The position numbers and the translations under genes are program-made. A stretch of 64,000 bases of DNA from Streptomyces sp. 1-11 (GTDB lineage Bacteria > Actinomycetota > Actinomycetes > Streptomycetales > Streptomycetaceae), in contig NZ_BJTV01000024.1 of NCBI RefSeq assembly GCF_007176755.1, positions 1 through 64,000 on the forward strand. Direction: 5' to 3'. The number at the start of each line of letters is the position of its first letter. Position 1 is the first letter of the stretch. The notes below the pieces were generated by a model. The model saw only the letters and a list, made by a program, of their open reading frames with translations. It ran no database searches and was not told the origin of the DNA. Positions 8,546 to 17,396 of the stretch are shown here, piece by piece.

Positions 8546-9204
8546 CAGCCCTGACCACCCTGCTGCTCAGTCGCCTTGGCTCGTTCCTCGGGCGAGGGCC
8601 CGAAGGTGTCGTCCAGGTACTGGTTGTACTCGTCGTCCGACACCCCGAACGCGCCGTGCAGGTCCTCCGGGTTCAGGCCGGGCACCGGTCCGATGGTGTG
8701 CGAGGTCATGACGTCTCGTCCCGCGTCCTTCCAGGCCTGCCCGCTGTTGTCCATGGCCTGGTCGAAGGACTCCTTGCTGTAGTCCACGTTGCCGCCGTAC
8801 ACACCGGACTTGGCTATGTCGCCCCAGCCCATCTTCTCCACGTCCTCCTCGGAGGCATACGGATTGCCGATGGCTGCGTTGGTGACAACCTTGAAGGTGC
8901 CCTCGACGTACTTGTCGGTCTCGTAGTACGTGCCCGCGGACAGACCCGTCTTCTCGGCGAACCCGTTGCCCTCGTTGATCAGCGACCGGACCCCCCACTC
9001 CCAGCGCTCGCAGAACGACGTGAACTCACCCGTCAGCCCTTCGTGGCCGAGTTCCAGCCCGGACAGGGCGATGTCACCGAAGCCTCGCCCGGCCCCCGCC
9101 TCGCCCACCATGCCCAGCTCCTTCAACTCGCCCAGCGCCTCGGTCAGGCCCTTGGCGATCAACGCGAGCCCCTCGGTCTTCAGATCCTTGCCGCCGTCGG
9201 TCAC
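8545..9204 (-). CDS. Small WXG/ESX-like partner of the toxin operon
   Basis: A 219-residue mostly helical soluble protein without signal peptide. It contains ERWEWGVRSLINEG, SFDQAMDNSGQAWKDAG and GLNPEDLHGAFGVSDDEYNQYL. Families of this shape occur beside Rhs toxins with WXG-type N-termini and may act as secretion partner or adaptor; I do not recognise a precise family. The GTG start (VTDGGKDLKTEG) overlaps the stop of the upstream SseB-like gene (GTGA), and its own stop overlaps the toxin start (TGATG), so three genes form one tight operon. Longer upstream reading in this frame is unlikely, as it would be arginine-rich antisense-like sequence. Confidence 0.65.
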   Translation of the reverse strand: MTDGGKDLKTEGLALIAKGLTEALGELKELGMVGEAGAGRGFGDIALSGLELGHEGLTGEFTSFCERWEWGVRSLINEGNGFAEKTGLSAGTYYETDKYVEGTFKVVTNAAIGNPYASEEDVEKMGWGDIAKSGVYGGNVDYSKESFDQAMDNSGQAWKDAGRDVMTSHTIGPVPGLNPEDLHGAFGVSDDEYNQYLDDTFGPSPEERAKATEQQGGQG

Positions 9205-9788
9205 TTCGCGTCCCCCGTTTCCGCGTCGAAGTCCAGCGCCGCCCCGTCCGGCACGATGCCGCGCACCGGCGGGAAGACCATCCCTTCCTCGCCGTCCGCG
9301 CAGTCCAGGGCCACCCCGCAGGGGACTCCGGCCGCGGGGACGGCAACGTCGAGCAGGCGCGCGCCGAGGACGGTCTGGTACGTCCACTCGCGGGCTGCCT
9401 GGCCGCGCGCCACCGCGTAACGGGCAAGCGCCTGCTCATCGGAGAAGGCCAGAATGAAACGGATGCCGCCCAGATCGGCGGTCAGGAAGCCCCGTTCGCC
9501 CTCCGGGCCCGGACCATCGCCGAGCGGCACCAGCACCGGGGTGCGGCGGAACTCACCGAGCAGAGCGGCGAACTCCCGTCTGCGCACCTCGGCCCCAGCA
9601 GCCTCGCGATCGGATTCCTGACTATGTGCCGGCGGCTGTTCGCCACGTCCTCCATCTTCGACGTCATGCTCTCGTGCAGGTGCCTGCGCCTCCGGAGCGG
9701 TTGGCGGCGTCGTCATCTCCGCGTAGTCAGCGATGCGTGACCGTGGAATCCGCTGCGGCCCGTCGACCGCACCCCCGTACTCAGACAT
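9201..9788 (-). CDS. SseB-domain protein
   Basis: A 195-residue protein whose C-terminal two thirds match the SseB fold seen in type VII-linked actinobacterial proteins (FRRTPVLVPLGD, FLTADLGGIRFILAFSDEQALARYA). The first 70 residues are a charged, low-complexity linker. It is the first gene of the toxin operon and overlaps the next gene by 4 nt. The start is uncertain: ATG 9788 (MSEYGG) lacks a clear ribosome site, and an ATG at 9716 (MTTPPT), preceded by CGGAG, is possible. The role is probably in effector handling or secretion, inferred from context. Confidence 0.7.
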   Translation of the reverse strand: MSEYGGAVDGPQRIPRSRIADYAEMTTPPTAPEAQAPAREHDVEDGGRGEQPPAHSQESDREAAGAEVRRREFAALLGEFRRTPVLVPLGDGPGPEGERGFLTADLGGIRFILAFSDEQALARYAVARGQAAREWTYQTVLGARLLDVAVPAAGVPCGVALDCADGEEGMVFPPVRGIVPDGAALDFDAETGDAK

Positions 9789-10404
9789 GCAGCCCATCAT
9801 CACAACCGCACACAGCACGTCGCAAACGTCAGCTGTGGAGAGATGTGCATTGAACGAGAGTCTTTGGTCGTGTGGTCGCGAACGCTTGGCGCAATCGGCC
9901 GTCGGCGGCCCAAGCCTCCGCGGGCGGGAGGCGATGCAGCGGTCGGGGTGGGCCGTGCCCGGTCGTCCAGGTAGTGCGGCACGCGTCCCGGTACAGGGTG
10001 CCGCCTGCTGGTTTCGCTGCGCCCCCTTTGGCTACTTACCTACTGCTGCGACACTAAGGGTCCAGTAGAGGTCTGCCGAGTACGGGCAACGGCGCCACTC
10101 GCTGAGCTGGCCAGATGCCGTCAACTGGACCCCCCATGCGCCGACGGTCCTTGAACTGCCGCAGCCGCCGGGACGCCCGTCCAGGGCTGCCGTGGCGGCC
10201 CGTCTGTCGAGCGGCGGGCCCCGGGGCGCGGGGCCTGACCTGACAGGCCTGGCCCCGTGGGGCCAATCTCGGGGCGGCTTTCTGGGCCACTGCTGGTGGT
10301 GGTCCCGCGCAACGTGCGATGGGAGCGCGGGACCACCGAGCCCCGATCGTCCTGTCGGAGCCGGGGGCTGAAACCGTACAGATCACGGCGATCAGCCGCA
10401 GGTC
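9789..10404. other. Intergenic region without a supported gene
   Basis: About 600 bp upstream of the SseB-like gene. Reading frames here are arginine/proline-rich without family signature. It should hold the promoter of the toxin operon near 9790-9850, but I see no firm -10/-35 pair. Confidence 0.5.
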
Positions 10405-10712
10405 GTCGTGTCAGGTGGGCACCTGCCTGGCCATGGCCTCGATCACGCAGGAGATCAGTGGCCCGGCCGCGTTCAGGCGCTTGGTGTAGCCCAACTGCTG
10501 CGGCAGTAGGGAAATAGGTGCCGCAGTCGGGCGTGGGCGAATCGGAGCCAGGGCCAGGCTGAAGGGAAGCCCAGCAGCACTTGCGCTACGGCCAGGCACA
10601 GCAGTTCCGCGTCCGGCAGCTTCGGCGGTCGCCCGATCCGGCGAGGAGGCGGCACATGGTCGTCGATGAACACGTACAGGGCCGCCAGAAGGGCGTCCAA
10701 GCCGGAAGTCAC
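10405..10712 (-). pseudogene. IS982-family transposase N-terminal remnant
   Basis: Two consecutive minus-strand frames rebuild the N-terminus of an IS982-type transposase: DALLAALYVFIDDHVPPPRRIG, PKLPDAELLCLAVAQVLLGF and RHLFPYC, then after a frameshift near 10500 LPQQLGYTKRLNAAGPLI. The catalytic domain is missing downstream. It is a decayed fragment. Confidence 0.7.
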
Positions 10713-10715
10713 GCT

Positions 10716-11081
10716 TCAGCCGCGGGCAATGGACTGTTCGATGAGGGCCACGGTGGCGCGGGGATCGTCGACCTCAATGACGAGGCGGTCGTAGCTTTCG
10801 GCGTCGGCAAGTTCGATGACGACCGCCTTGTCCGGGTTCTTCACGTCCCAGAAAAGGCGTTCACCGTTGCGGCGGAAGCGGCCGGCGGTGATCACACCGG
10901 GGAAGTGGGTGCCACCGACGCGGATGCCCTTGGGTTCGCGGGCGATGCCAGGGTCGTGGGTGGCGCCACGCACGTGGGCGAGGGGGACTTCCAAGCGGCT
11001 CTTCAAAGTCCAGAGCTTGTCGAGGCCCTGGAATTCGGCGGTCAGTAGGCCGCGTTCACGGTCGATGGAGATCAGGGCCAT
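10716..11081 (-). CDS. Conserved hypothetical protein, PH-like fold
   Basis: A 121-residue soluble protein (MALISIDRERGLLTAEF, LDKLWTLKSRLEVPLAHVRGA, RFRRNGERLFWDVKNPDKAVVIELADAESYDRLVIEVDDP). The strand pattern with a final helix is like bacterial PH-domain proteins; the function is unknown. The ATG lies 1 nt after the TetR stop, with AAGGAGC inside the end of that gene, so the pair is translationally coupled and the TetR protein probably controls this gene. Confidence 0.7.
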   Translation of the reverse strand: MALISIDRERGLLTAEFQGLDKLWTLKSRLEVPLAHVRGATHDPGIAREPKGIRVGGTHFPGVITAGRFRRNGERLFWDVKNPDKAVVIELADAESYDRLVIEVDDPRATVALIEQSIARG

Positions 11082-11082
11082 G

Positions 11083-11568
11083 TCAGTGCTCCTTGGGGGC
11101 GGTCGGCTGGGCACGCAGGCGCAGACGGGTACCGAGGACGGTGGAGGCGAGTTGAGGGGCAGCGTCACCGTGGGAGGGGCGCAGGGCGTCCTCCAGCGCG
11201 GTAATGCCTTCCGCGACCAGCGCGGCAACCTCCGGGTCGTGGGGGGCACGTTCGGCGGCGGCGAGGAGGAGAAGTCCGGCGGCCGGGCCGTTGTCGTACG
11301 AAGCGATGGCTGCCGTCAATGCCTGCGTGGGGTCGGTGAGGGTGGCGATGGCGGCGGCGGTCGGGTGGATCTCGTGGTCGAGGTGGTTGCGCAGGGCGGT
11401 CATATGCAGGCCCCGTTTGGAGCCGAAGACTTTGTAGAGACTGCCTCGGTGGACGCCGGTGGCTGTGACCAGGTCGTCCACCGAGGTGCCCTCGTAGCCG
11501 TGAGTGGCGAAGAGGGCGGCCGCGGTGCTGACGGCCTGATCTGTGTCAAAGGCGCGTGGTCGTCCCAT
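11083..11568 (-). CDS. TetR-family regulator
   Basis: A 161-residue repressor-type regulator. The N-terminal HTH is clear (AVSTAAALFATHGYEGTSVDDL, ATGVHRGSLYKVFGSKRGL). The C-terminal ligand domain is short (LLLLAAAERAPHDPEVAALV). The start MGRPRAF at 11568 fits the family; ATG codons at 11574 and 11580 add MVMV and cannot be excluded, and no ribosome site is visible, so it may be leaderless. It is cotranscribed with the PH-like gene. A palindrome 35 bp upstream suggests autoregulation. Confidence 0.85.
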   Translation of the reverse strand: MGRPRAFDTDQAVSTAAALFATHGYEGTSVDDLVTATGVHRGSLYKVFGSKRGLHMTALRNHLDHEIHPTAAAIATLTDPTQALTAAIASYDNGPAAGLLLLAAAERAPHDPEVAALVAEGITALEDALRPSHGDAAPQLASTVLGTRLRLRAQPTAPKEH

Positions 11569-11588
11569 GACCATGACCATATGCGATT

Positions 11589-11619
11589 AAAGAACGACCA
11601 GTCAAGAACGGACGTTCTT
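11589..11619. promoter_or_regulatory. Probable TetR operator
   Basis: AAGAACG-GA-CGTTCTT at 11604-11619 is a perfect 7-bp inverted repeat, and a further AAAGAACG half-site lies at 11589-11596. It sits just upstream of the TetR start, in the place for an autoregulatory operator. Confidence 0.55.
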
Positions 11620-11826
11620 TTACGGGAGGCGCTGGAAGCGCAGGGAAGCCGACGCTCGGATCTGCGGGCGGCGGACCTGCCCGTCGAGGTCGAAGCAGTC
11701 TGCTACGGCGACGGGCATCGAGCTCCTCCTGGCCGGCGATGCCATCGACCTGCTGCCTCACCCGAACCCTCGCCCGCGTCGCCGCCGCCCTCCTCAACCC
11801 CACCGCAGGCGGCCAATCGCCGATGG

Positions 11827-12513
11827 TTACAAGGGCTCCAGCACGGGCTTCGCGGGAAGCCCGCCGTTCTTCTCGCAGCGCAGTTCCTTGGCCATGGCCA
11901 GGGAGACGGAGTGCGCCACAGTCGCGTAGGCGTCCTTCAACGCCTCGACGTCGCCCTCGGGCGGCTTCGGCATGTCCCAGCGCTCCACCCCGACGACGAT
12001 GTGGGCCGCCTCCGACGAGCCGGCCAGCTTGTCGCTCCGGCACGCGAAGAAGACGTACGCCATGTCCGCCGCTGTCACGGCTCGCTCCCCCATCTTCAGC
12101 ACCGTGAACTTCGGGGCCGAGGTGCCGGTCGGGGCGCCGTCTTTCAGATCCCAGGTGATCCTGAGCTGGACCTCCGGCGTGCCGATGGGCGTGAAGACAC
12201 GGCAGACGTCCTTGGTCACGGTGGAGCCCGCGGAGGCCTCGACAAGGTTCGCCGCAGCTTTTGCCACGGAGTACTCCTTGCCCGACGCCTCGAACCGCGA
12301 CGACCCTGTGATCACCTTCAGTGCCTTGGACGCGTCGGCGGACACTGCATTGCCACCGCACAGCTGTGTCCCCGCGACCGCCTTGTAGTCCTTGGGTGTT
12401 TTCTTCTCGTCCCCGTCCCCTCCGCAACCGGTGGCTCCGAGAACCAGCGAGCCGGCCACGGCCGCGGAGAGCAGTCCCGCGCGTACCGACCCACGACTGA
12501 TCACTGTCCGCAT
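11827..12513 (-). CDS. Secreted lipoprotein of unknown function
   Basis: A 228-residue protein with an N-terminal signal (MRTVISRGSVRAGLLSAAVAG) and a lipobox ending LGATGC, so it is predicted to be anchored outside the membrane. The mature part has four further cysteines (TQLCGG, KDVCRVF, FFACRSD, LRCEK), which may form disulfides. No domain is recognised. ATG 12513 is preceded by GGAG and suits the signal peptide better than the upstream GTG/ATG options. It follows the truncated gene at 12543-13034 by about 30 nt on the same strand and was probably in one operon with it. Confidence 0.75.
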   Translation of the reverse strand: MRTVISRGSVRAGLLSAAVAGSLVLGATGCGGDGDEKKTPKDYKAVAGTQLCGGNAVSADASKALKVITGSSRFEASGKEYSVAKAAANLVEASAGSTVTKDVCRVFTPIGTPEVQLRITWDLKDGAPTGTSAPKFTVLKMGERAVTAADMAYVFFACRSDKLAGSSEAAHIVVGVERWDMPKPPEGDVEALKDAYATVAHSVSLAMAKELRCEKNGGLPAKPVLEPL

Positions 12514-12542
12514 CCTGATGTCTCCTCGGTCGGCCACCGGAA

Positions 12543-13034
12543 TCAGCCGGTCTCCGGGTCGTTGCCCTGCTGGTTCTCCCGGTCGTTACCGACCCCGTAG
12601 CCGATCAGCATCGACTCGCGCAGATCCTGGCCGAACACGCTGTCCTTGCCTACACCGTGACGATCCAGGAACTCCCCCATCGGGGCCTCGGCCATGCTCT
12701 CACCACCGGAGTAGATCTTGGTCTTCTCCTCCCTGGTGAGCTCCTCCAGTTTCTCCTTGTGCTCATCCACCGAGTTGTCGGAGAAGTCGCCGACCATCTG
12801 GCCGATGACCTGCTCGGCGGCACCACTGGCGGTGTCCGTAGCCAGCGGGATGAGCATCGCGGCCGTGCCCACGGCCGCGGTCGCGGGCAGGAAGGCGACA
12901 CCTGCCGCGAGGCCCGCCGTGGCCCCGAACTCGACCCAGCCCGACCGCTTGGCGACCGCCTTCTCGGCTCGTTGGTCGGTTCGTGGTGCGTCGTCATGGC
13001 TGACTGAGCGGTGATCGAGCCGTTGCTCGCCCAT
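12543..13034 (-). pseudogene. 5'-truncated gene, C-terminal part only (type VII-associated style)
   Basis: From about residue 22 (RAEKAVAKRSGWVEF) onward the sequence reads as a genuine C-terminus: a hydrophobic helical stretch (GLAAGVAFLPATAAVGTAAML), then a charged tail (FSDNSVDEHKEKLEEL, GEFLDRHGVGKDSVFGQDL, SMLIGYGVGNDRENQQG). It resembles the ends of large actinobacterial proteins found beside secreted lipoproteins. The first 20 residues read like out-of-frame mobile-element DNA, so the 5' end has probably been lost to an insertion or recombination. Confidence 0.5.
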
Positions 13035-13406
13035 CCACGGATGGGCCGGCCGGTGCGGGACCGCCGCCAGGTGGTGAACGGGATCTTGTGGAAGCTGTCC
13101 ACCGGGGCGGCCTGGCGGACCTGCCCGAACGCTGCAGCAGAGCCCCTTTCGGCCCCGGCTGCATGCTGATGCGCCCGTACGGTCGTGGAGGCACCAGGCG
13201 CAGCAGGAGGTCGAGGGTGGTGCGGGCGGCGGTGCGAGTGGTGGCCGTGGGGGCGAGGGCGAGCGTGGCGGTGAGAGCGCCCAGCACGGCCGCGAGGACG
13301 GCCAGGAGGCGAACCAGGTGGCCGGGGTGGTGCAGACCGGCCGTGCTGGCGCCGGTCAGGAACACGGTGGTGAGGGCGGTGGCCGCCCGGGCGATGGGAC
13401 GCACCC
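13035..13406. other. Mosaic of gene remnants
   Basis: The minus strand reads a short IS5 transposase piece (STTVRAHQHAAGAERGS, about 13130-13195). It is joined to the front of a small membrane protein (about 13175-13443: ATALTTVFLTGAS, LLAVLAAVLGALTATLALAP) in another frame. No intact gene is present. Confidence 0.5.
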
Positions 13407-14021
13407 ACCGCCACCTGGAACTCACCGGCTCCTTCCGCTGCAACGGCTCGGCCGCCTACACCGCCTGGCTCGACAACCTGCTCTACGGCACACCCCAGCC
13501 ATGGACCGGACACACCGGCTACGAACCAGGGCTCGCCGACGATCCCTTCCAGCTTCAGGAGTGGATCGACCAGGCCACCACCGCCGGGCACACCGCCCGC
13601 ACCCACCGCTGGATTCTGCTGGGAATGGAGCCGCCCCCAAGCATCCGGCGCCACGGCCCCTCCCCCGCGACATCAGCCTCGACGCGCCCAGCGCCACCCC
13701 GGGAGGTCCGCCCCGGACCAGGCGCGCCGCCTGGAACGCCGCGCGGGCGCTCACCGACCCCGACGACGGGCGCCTGATCGCCCCCACAGCCAGCTCTGGG
13801 CCAGCCACACCGGCGGCCACCAACAGATCGGCTGCATCTACACCGCCCAAGGCCTCGAATACCACCACGCCGGCGTCATCATCGGCCCCGAACTCACCTG
13901 GACGAACGACCACTGGGTTGCCCGCCGGCAGCACCTGGACGATCAGCCCGGCCACCACAGGGACCGAGGAGCCGCCCGGCCCTCGGCCGCACAGCCCGTC
14001 AGCAAGATCTTCATGGGCCTT
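13407..14021 (+). pseudogene. DUF2075 helicase/Schlafen-like C-terminal remnant
   Basis: Plus-strand pieces in at least two frames match the C-terminal half of DUF2075 DNA/RNA helicase-domain proteins: FRCNGSAAYTAWLDNLLYG with LADDPFQLQEWID and AGHTAR, then after frame changes QLWASHTGGHQQIGCIYTAQGLEYHHAGVI and TWTNDHWVAR. The Walker region and the original stop are missing; the 3' end runs into the neighbouring hydrolase gene. Such proteins occur in mobile and defence-type islands. Confidence 0.6.
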
Positions 14022-14708
14022 CTAGGGCCTGTCTGCTGCCGCAGCCAGGATCCGGGCCAGTTCGGCGGGCTTGGTGATCATGGGCCAGTGGCCGGAGTCG
14101 ATGTCGGCGAAGTCGACGTGCTTGGCGCGGGCAAGCTCCGGGGCGTCGCCGGCGTCGATGCACTCCTGCGCCTGGGCGGGCGTGAACTCCGGGCACACGA
14201 CCACCACCGGCACGCCGAACCGCCGCTCGTCCGCCAGGCGCACCACCCCCCTGGCCACGCCGGCGGGCACGGGGATCGCCGCAGCCGCCAGTTCCCGCCT
14301 GGCCCCGTCGTCGAGGTCGGCCGCATCCGGCCCTTCGAAGGGGGCCCAGCCGGGGAAGGGCATGACACCGTCCCGCACGTCGAAGAAGTCGGCGTACGGC
14401 TGACCGTGGGAGGACGGGAAGCCGCCGATGAAGGCCACCTTGGCCAGCCGCTCCGGCCGGCGGTCGGCGACCAGCCAGGCCAGCGTGCAGGCGGCGGAAT
14501 GCCCCACCACCATCACCTTGCCGGGCACCGCGTCCACCGCGGCGAGCACCGCGTCCACCTGCTCGTCGAGCGTGGCGGACACGGAGCCGTCACCCTGGCC
14601 GGGGAGGGTGAGCGGCACGGGCCGGTGGCCGAGCCCCTCCAGCTCGGAGGCCACGCGGCCCCACACGGATCCGTGCAGCCACAGGCCGCCGATGAGCAGG
14701 ATGTCCAT
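14022..14708 (-). CDS. Alpha/beta hydrolase
   Basis: A 228-residue cytoplasmic hydrolase of the EstA/salicylate-esterase-like type. LIGGLWLHGSVW lies near the N-terminus, the nucleophile elbow is GHSAA, and the late acid/His region has VVVVCPEFT and DIDSGHWPM (catalytic His). Length and motifs are normal. It is divergent from the WYL regulator at 14908 with a 200-bp gap, so that regulator probably controls it. The substrate is unknown. Confidence 0.85.
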   Translation of the reverse strand: MDILLIGGLWLHGSVWGRVASELEGLGHRPVPLTLPGQGDGSVSATLDEQVDAVLAAVDAVPGKVMVVGHSAACTLAWLVADRRPERLAKVAFIGGFPSSHGQPYADFFDVRDGVMPFPGWAPFEGPDAADLDDGARRELAAAAIPVPAGVARGVVRLADERRFGVPVVVVCPEFTPAQAQECIDAGDAPELARAKHVDFADIDSGHWPMITKPAELARILAAAADRP

Positions 14709-14907
14709 GGTGTGCTCTCCTTCTTCCGCTTGACGGGTGTCACCGTAGGAGGAGATCCGGACAATCCACTGCCGGTTCGTCCGGCGACCGTCCCGCGCTC
14801 CCGGCGCGGTCCGGCGGCGGCCCGGCAGGGGCGCGTCACCCAGCGGCCCACGCCCCCACTGGCCCGGGCCCGAGCCCCGGGCATCGCGCAGCGACTAGCC
14901 TGCTTCC

Positions 14908-15870
14908 GTGCCGAACGATCTCAGCCCCACCGCGCGAGCGCTGCGCACCCTGGACATCCTCCAGACCCGTCCCGGCACGACGGCCGACGAACTCGCGCGG
15001 CGGCTGGGTGTTACGGAGCGCGCCGCGCGCCGGTACGTCGGGATTCTGCGCGAGGCCGGCATTCCGGTGGAATCGGCCCGCGGGCCGCACGGCGGGTACC
15101 GGCTGGGGCGCGGGACGAGACTGCCCCCCGTGCACTTCACGCAGGCCGAGGCCCTCGGCCTGGTGATGGCGGTACTCGGCGGCCAGCCGGCCGCGGCCGA
15201 GGCCGGCGACCTGGTCGGCACAGCGCTGGGCAAGGTCGTCAAAGCGCTGCCGGAGGGCGTCGGACGGCAGGCGGCCGCGCTGCGGCAGTACGCGTCGGCC
15301 GCACCGGACCCCTACTCGGCCCGCCCGGATCCGGTCGTCACCAGTGAACTCGTCGACGCCGTCGCGGCCCGGCACCGCGTGTCGATCACCTACCGCAGCG
15401 AGGCCGGCGAGGTGTGGGAGGCGGAGGTCGATCCCTGGTCCCTCGTCGTCCGCCACGGGCGCTGGTACCTGCTGTGCCACTCCCACCGTGCGAACGCGAT
15501 CCGCACCTACCGCGTCGACCGGGTCCGCGGGGTCCAGCGGACCGGACACGGCTTCCGGCCGCCCGAAGACCTGGACGCGGTGGCCGTGCTGGAGGAGCAC
15601 CTGGGCCTCGGCTGGTCGTTCCCCACCCGCGTGGTGTTCGACGCCCCCCTGGCCGAGGTGGCCTCCTGGGTGCGGCCTCCCATGGGGCGACTCGATCCCC
15701 TGGGGCATGGGTGCGTGCTGGTCGGCAGCACCCGCAACCCGGCCATGTACGCGCAGGAGTGGCTGGCGAGGATTCCGTTCGCGTTCCGCGTCGAAGGCGG
15801 GCAGGAACTGCGTGCCGCGGTCACGGCACTGGCGGCACGTCTCACCGCCGCCGTGACGGACCGGCCCTGA
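14908..15870 (+). CDS. YafY/PafC-type HTH-WYL transcriptional regulator
   Basis: A 320-residue regulator. It has an N-terminal DeoR-like winged HTH (ALRTLDILQTRPGTTADEL, LGVTERAARRYVGILREAGI, GPHGGYRLGRG) followed by a WYL domain (VDPWSLVVRHGRWYLLCHS, AIRTYRVDRVRGV) and a WCX extension. WYL domains bind ligands or nucleic acid. It starts with GTG. It faces the alpha/beta hydrolase gene and probably regulates it and itself. Confidence 0.88.
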   Translation: MPNDLSPTARALRTLDILQTRPGTTADELARRLGVTERAARRYVGILREAGIPVESARGPHGGYRLGRGTRLPPVHFTQAEALGLVMAVLGGQPAAAEAGDLVGTALGKVVKALPEGVGRQAAALRQYASAAPDPYSARPDPVVTSELVDAVAARHRVSITYRSEAGEVWEAEVDPWSLVVRHGRWYLLCHSHRANAIRTYRVDRVRGVQRTGHGFRPPEDLDAVAVLEEHLGLGWSFPTRVVFDAPLAEVASWVRPPMGRLDPLGHGCVLVGSTRNPAMYAQEWLARIPFAFRVEGGQELRAAVTALAARLTAAVTDRP

Positions 15871-16056
15871 CGGCCTCAGCCGCCTCCCGCGCCACTGTCG
15901 GCGTGCACCGTACGACCACCTCGCCCACCTCGAGTCACGGCGTGCGCCCGGGCGTTCGCCGCCGTCCGGATCCGCAACTCGGGCCGTTGTCGATGTGGAG
16001 CGGTGAGGCCTGGATGTCGGGCATGCGGCGAGCGAGGCGGCTCCAGTCGTCCTCGG

Positions 16057-16359
16057 TCATCGTGCCCGAACGCATGTGGGGGTATGGCCCACGCCGTTCT
16101 CGGTCCGGTTACGGGTCCGGGGTCCTGTGACGCATCCGGCGCCCAGGAGGAACGCGGCGACGCACACATCGTCCTCCCGGTGTTGAACGGCCGGCGGGAT
16201 GTCGGTGACGGTCCAGCCGCGGGCATGCAGCGCCCGGGCGACAGCGGCAGGATACGGGCAGGCCTGGTGACCGCGCAGGACAGCCTCGGCGCGGACGCTC
16301 GCACGGCGAGTCAGGCCGACCGGGTAGCCGTGCGCGACGGCGGCCTGGGCGGCCGTCAC
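16057..16359 (-). CDS. Small hypothetical protein
   Basis: About 100 residues with strong G/C third-position use on this strand (AAVAHGYPVGLTRRASVRAE, ACPYPAAVARALHARGWTVTDIPPA, DDVCVAAFLLGAGC). No known domain. The GTG at 16359 is a guess. It is divergent from the epimerase gene at 16389, leaving only about 30 bp between starts, which is tight; the call is tentative. Confidence 0.4.
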   Translation of the reverse strand: MTAAQAAVAHGYPVGLTRRASVRAEAVLRGHQACPYPAAVARALHARGWTVTDIPPAVQHREDDVCVAAFLLGAGCVTGPRTRNRTENGVGHTPTCVRAR

Positions 16360-16388
16360 CGCATCAGCAAAAGAGCAGGGGGAGCGCA

Positions 16389-17189
16389 GTGAGCCTGGGA
16401 ACAGTGGCGGTAACAGGAGCGGCGGGCGCCATCGGTTCAGTGGTGCGTGAGGCGCTGCGACGTGAGGCGGCACGCCTGGTCCTGCTCGACCGCGTACCGC
16501 TGCGCCCGGAGGCCGAGAACGAAGACGTGCACACGGTGGATCTGCGGGACGCCACCGCGGTGGAATCGGCCCTCGCGGGAGCCGACCGCGTGCTCCACTT
16601 GGGCGGCGTACCCGACGAGGCTCCGCTCCCGAGCCTGCTCGAAGCCAATGTGTTGGGCACGCACCATGTCCTGGAGGCGGCGCGGCGCACGGCCATCGAG
16701 CGGGTGGTGCTGGCGAGCAGCAATCGTGTGACCGGCTTCTACCCCGCCGGACATCTCACCGGCCCAACGGAGCCGGCACGCCCTGATGGCCTCTACGGGG
16801 TGAGCAAGGTGGCCGTTGAGGCCCTCGGACAGTTGTACGCCGACAAGTTCGGTCTGTCGGTGATCTGCCTGCGCATCGGCAGCTTCGAGCCCAGGCCCAC
16901 CGAGCCCAGGCACTTGGCGACCTGGCTGAGCCCGCGCGATGCCGTCGGCTACATCCGGGCCGCCCTGACCGCACCGTCCTCCACCCGCTTCGTCACGGCG
17001 TACGCCGTCTCCGCCAACAGCCGCCGCTTCTGGAAACTCCCCGACGTGACGGAACTTGCTTACGTCCCCGTCGACAACGCCGAAGCCCACGCCGCGGACA
17101 TTCCCGGGGATCATTCAGCCGATCCGACCGGAGCCCAGGCCGGCCTCTATGCCGAACCCGAGTTCACCCTCAAGCACCTTCGGCCCTGA
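16389..17189 (+). CDS. NAD-dependent epimerase/uronate-dehydrogenase-like protein
   Basis: A 266-residue extended SDR. It has the Rossmann motif TGAAGAIG, LASSNRVTGFY, the catalytic YGVSK, and CLRIGSFEPRPTEPRHLATWLSP, which is characteristic of the uronate dehydrogenase-like group that oxidises hexuronates to aldarolactones with NAD. The GTG start follows GGGGGAGCG. It stands alone without sugar-catabolic neighbours here, so the substrate is uncertain. Confidence 0.8.
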   Translation: MSLGTVAVTGAAGAIGSVVREALRREAARLVLLDRVPLRPEAENEDVHTVDLRDATAVESALAGADRVLHLGGVPDEAPLPSLLEANVLGTHHVLEAARRTAIERVVLASSNRVTGFYPAGHLTGPTEPARPDGLYGVSKVAVEALGQLYADKFGLSVICLRIGSFEPRPTEPRHLATWLSPRDAVGYIRAALTAPSSTRFVTAYAVSANSRRFWKLPDVTELAYVPVDNAEAHAADIPGDHSADPTGAQAGLYAEPEFTLKHLRP

Positions 17190-17396
17190 CGCATGGGGCC
17201 GTCGCATGCGAGCACCGGTTGTCCCCCGCACCGCCACAGCCGCTTTCCTCGGAGGCTCCGTCGCCGCCTCGGCCACAGAGCCTTCGGCATGCCTGCACAC
17301 ACGCGAAGCCGATGATTTATGAGCCTGGTGTCCCCCGGGCGCGATCCGGCATCGTTGCCGCGATGGCCGTGCGCGCCGGCGGGCACCGCTCCCGTG

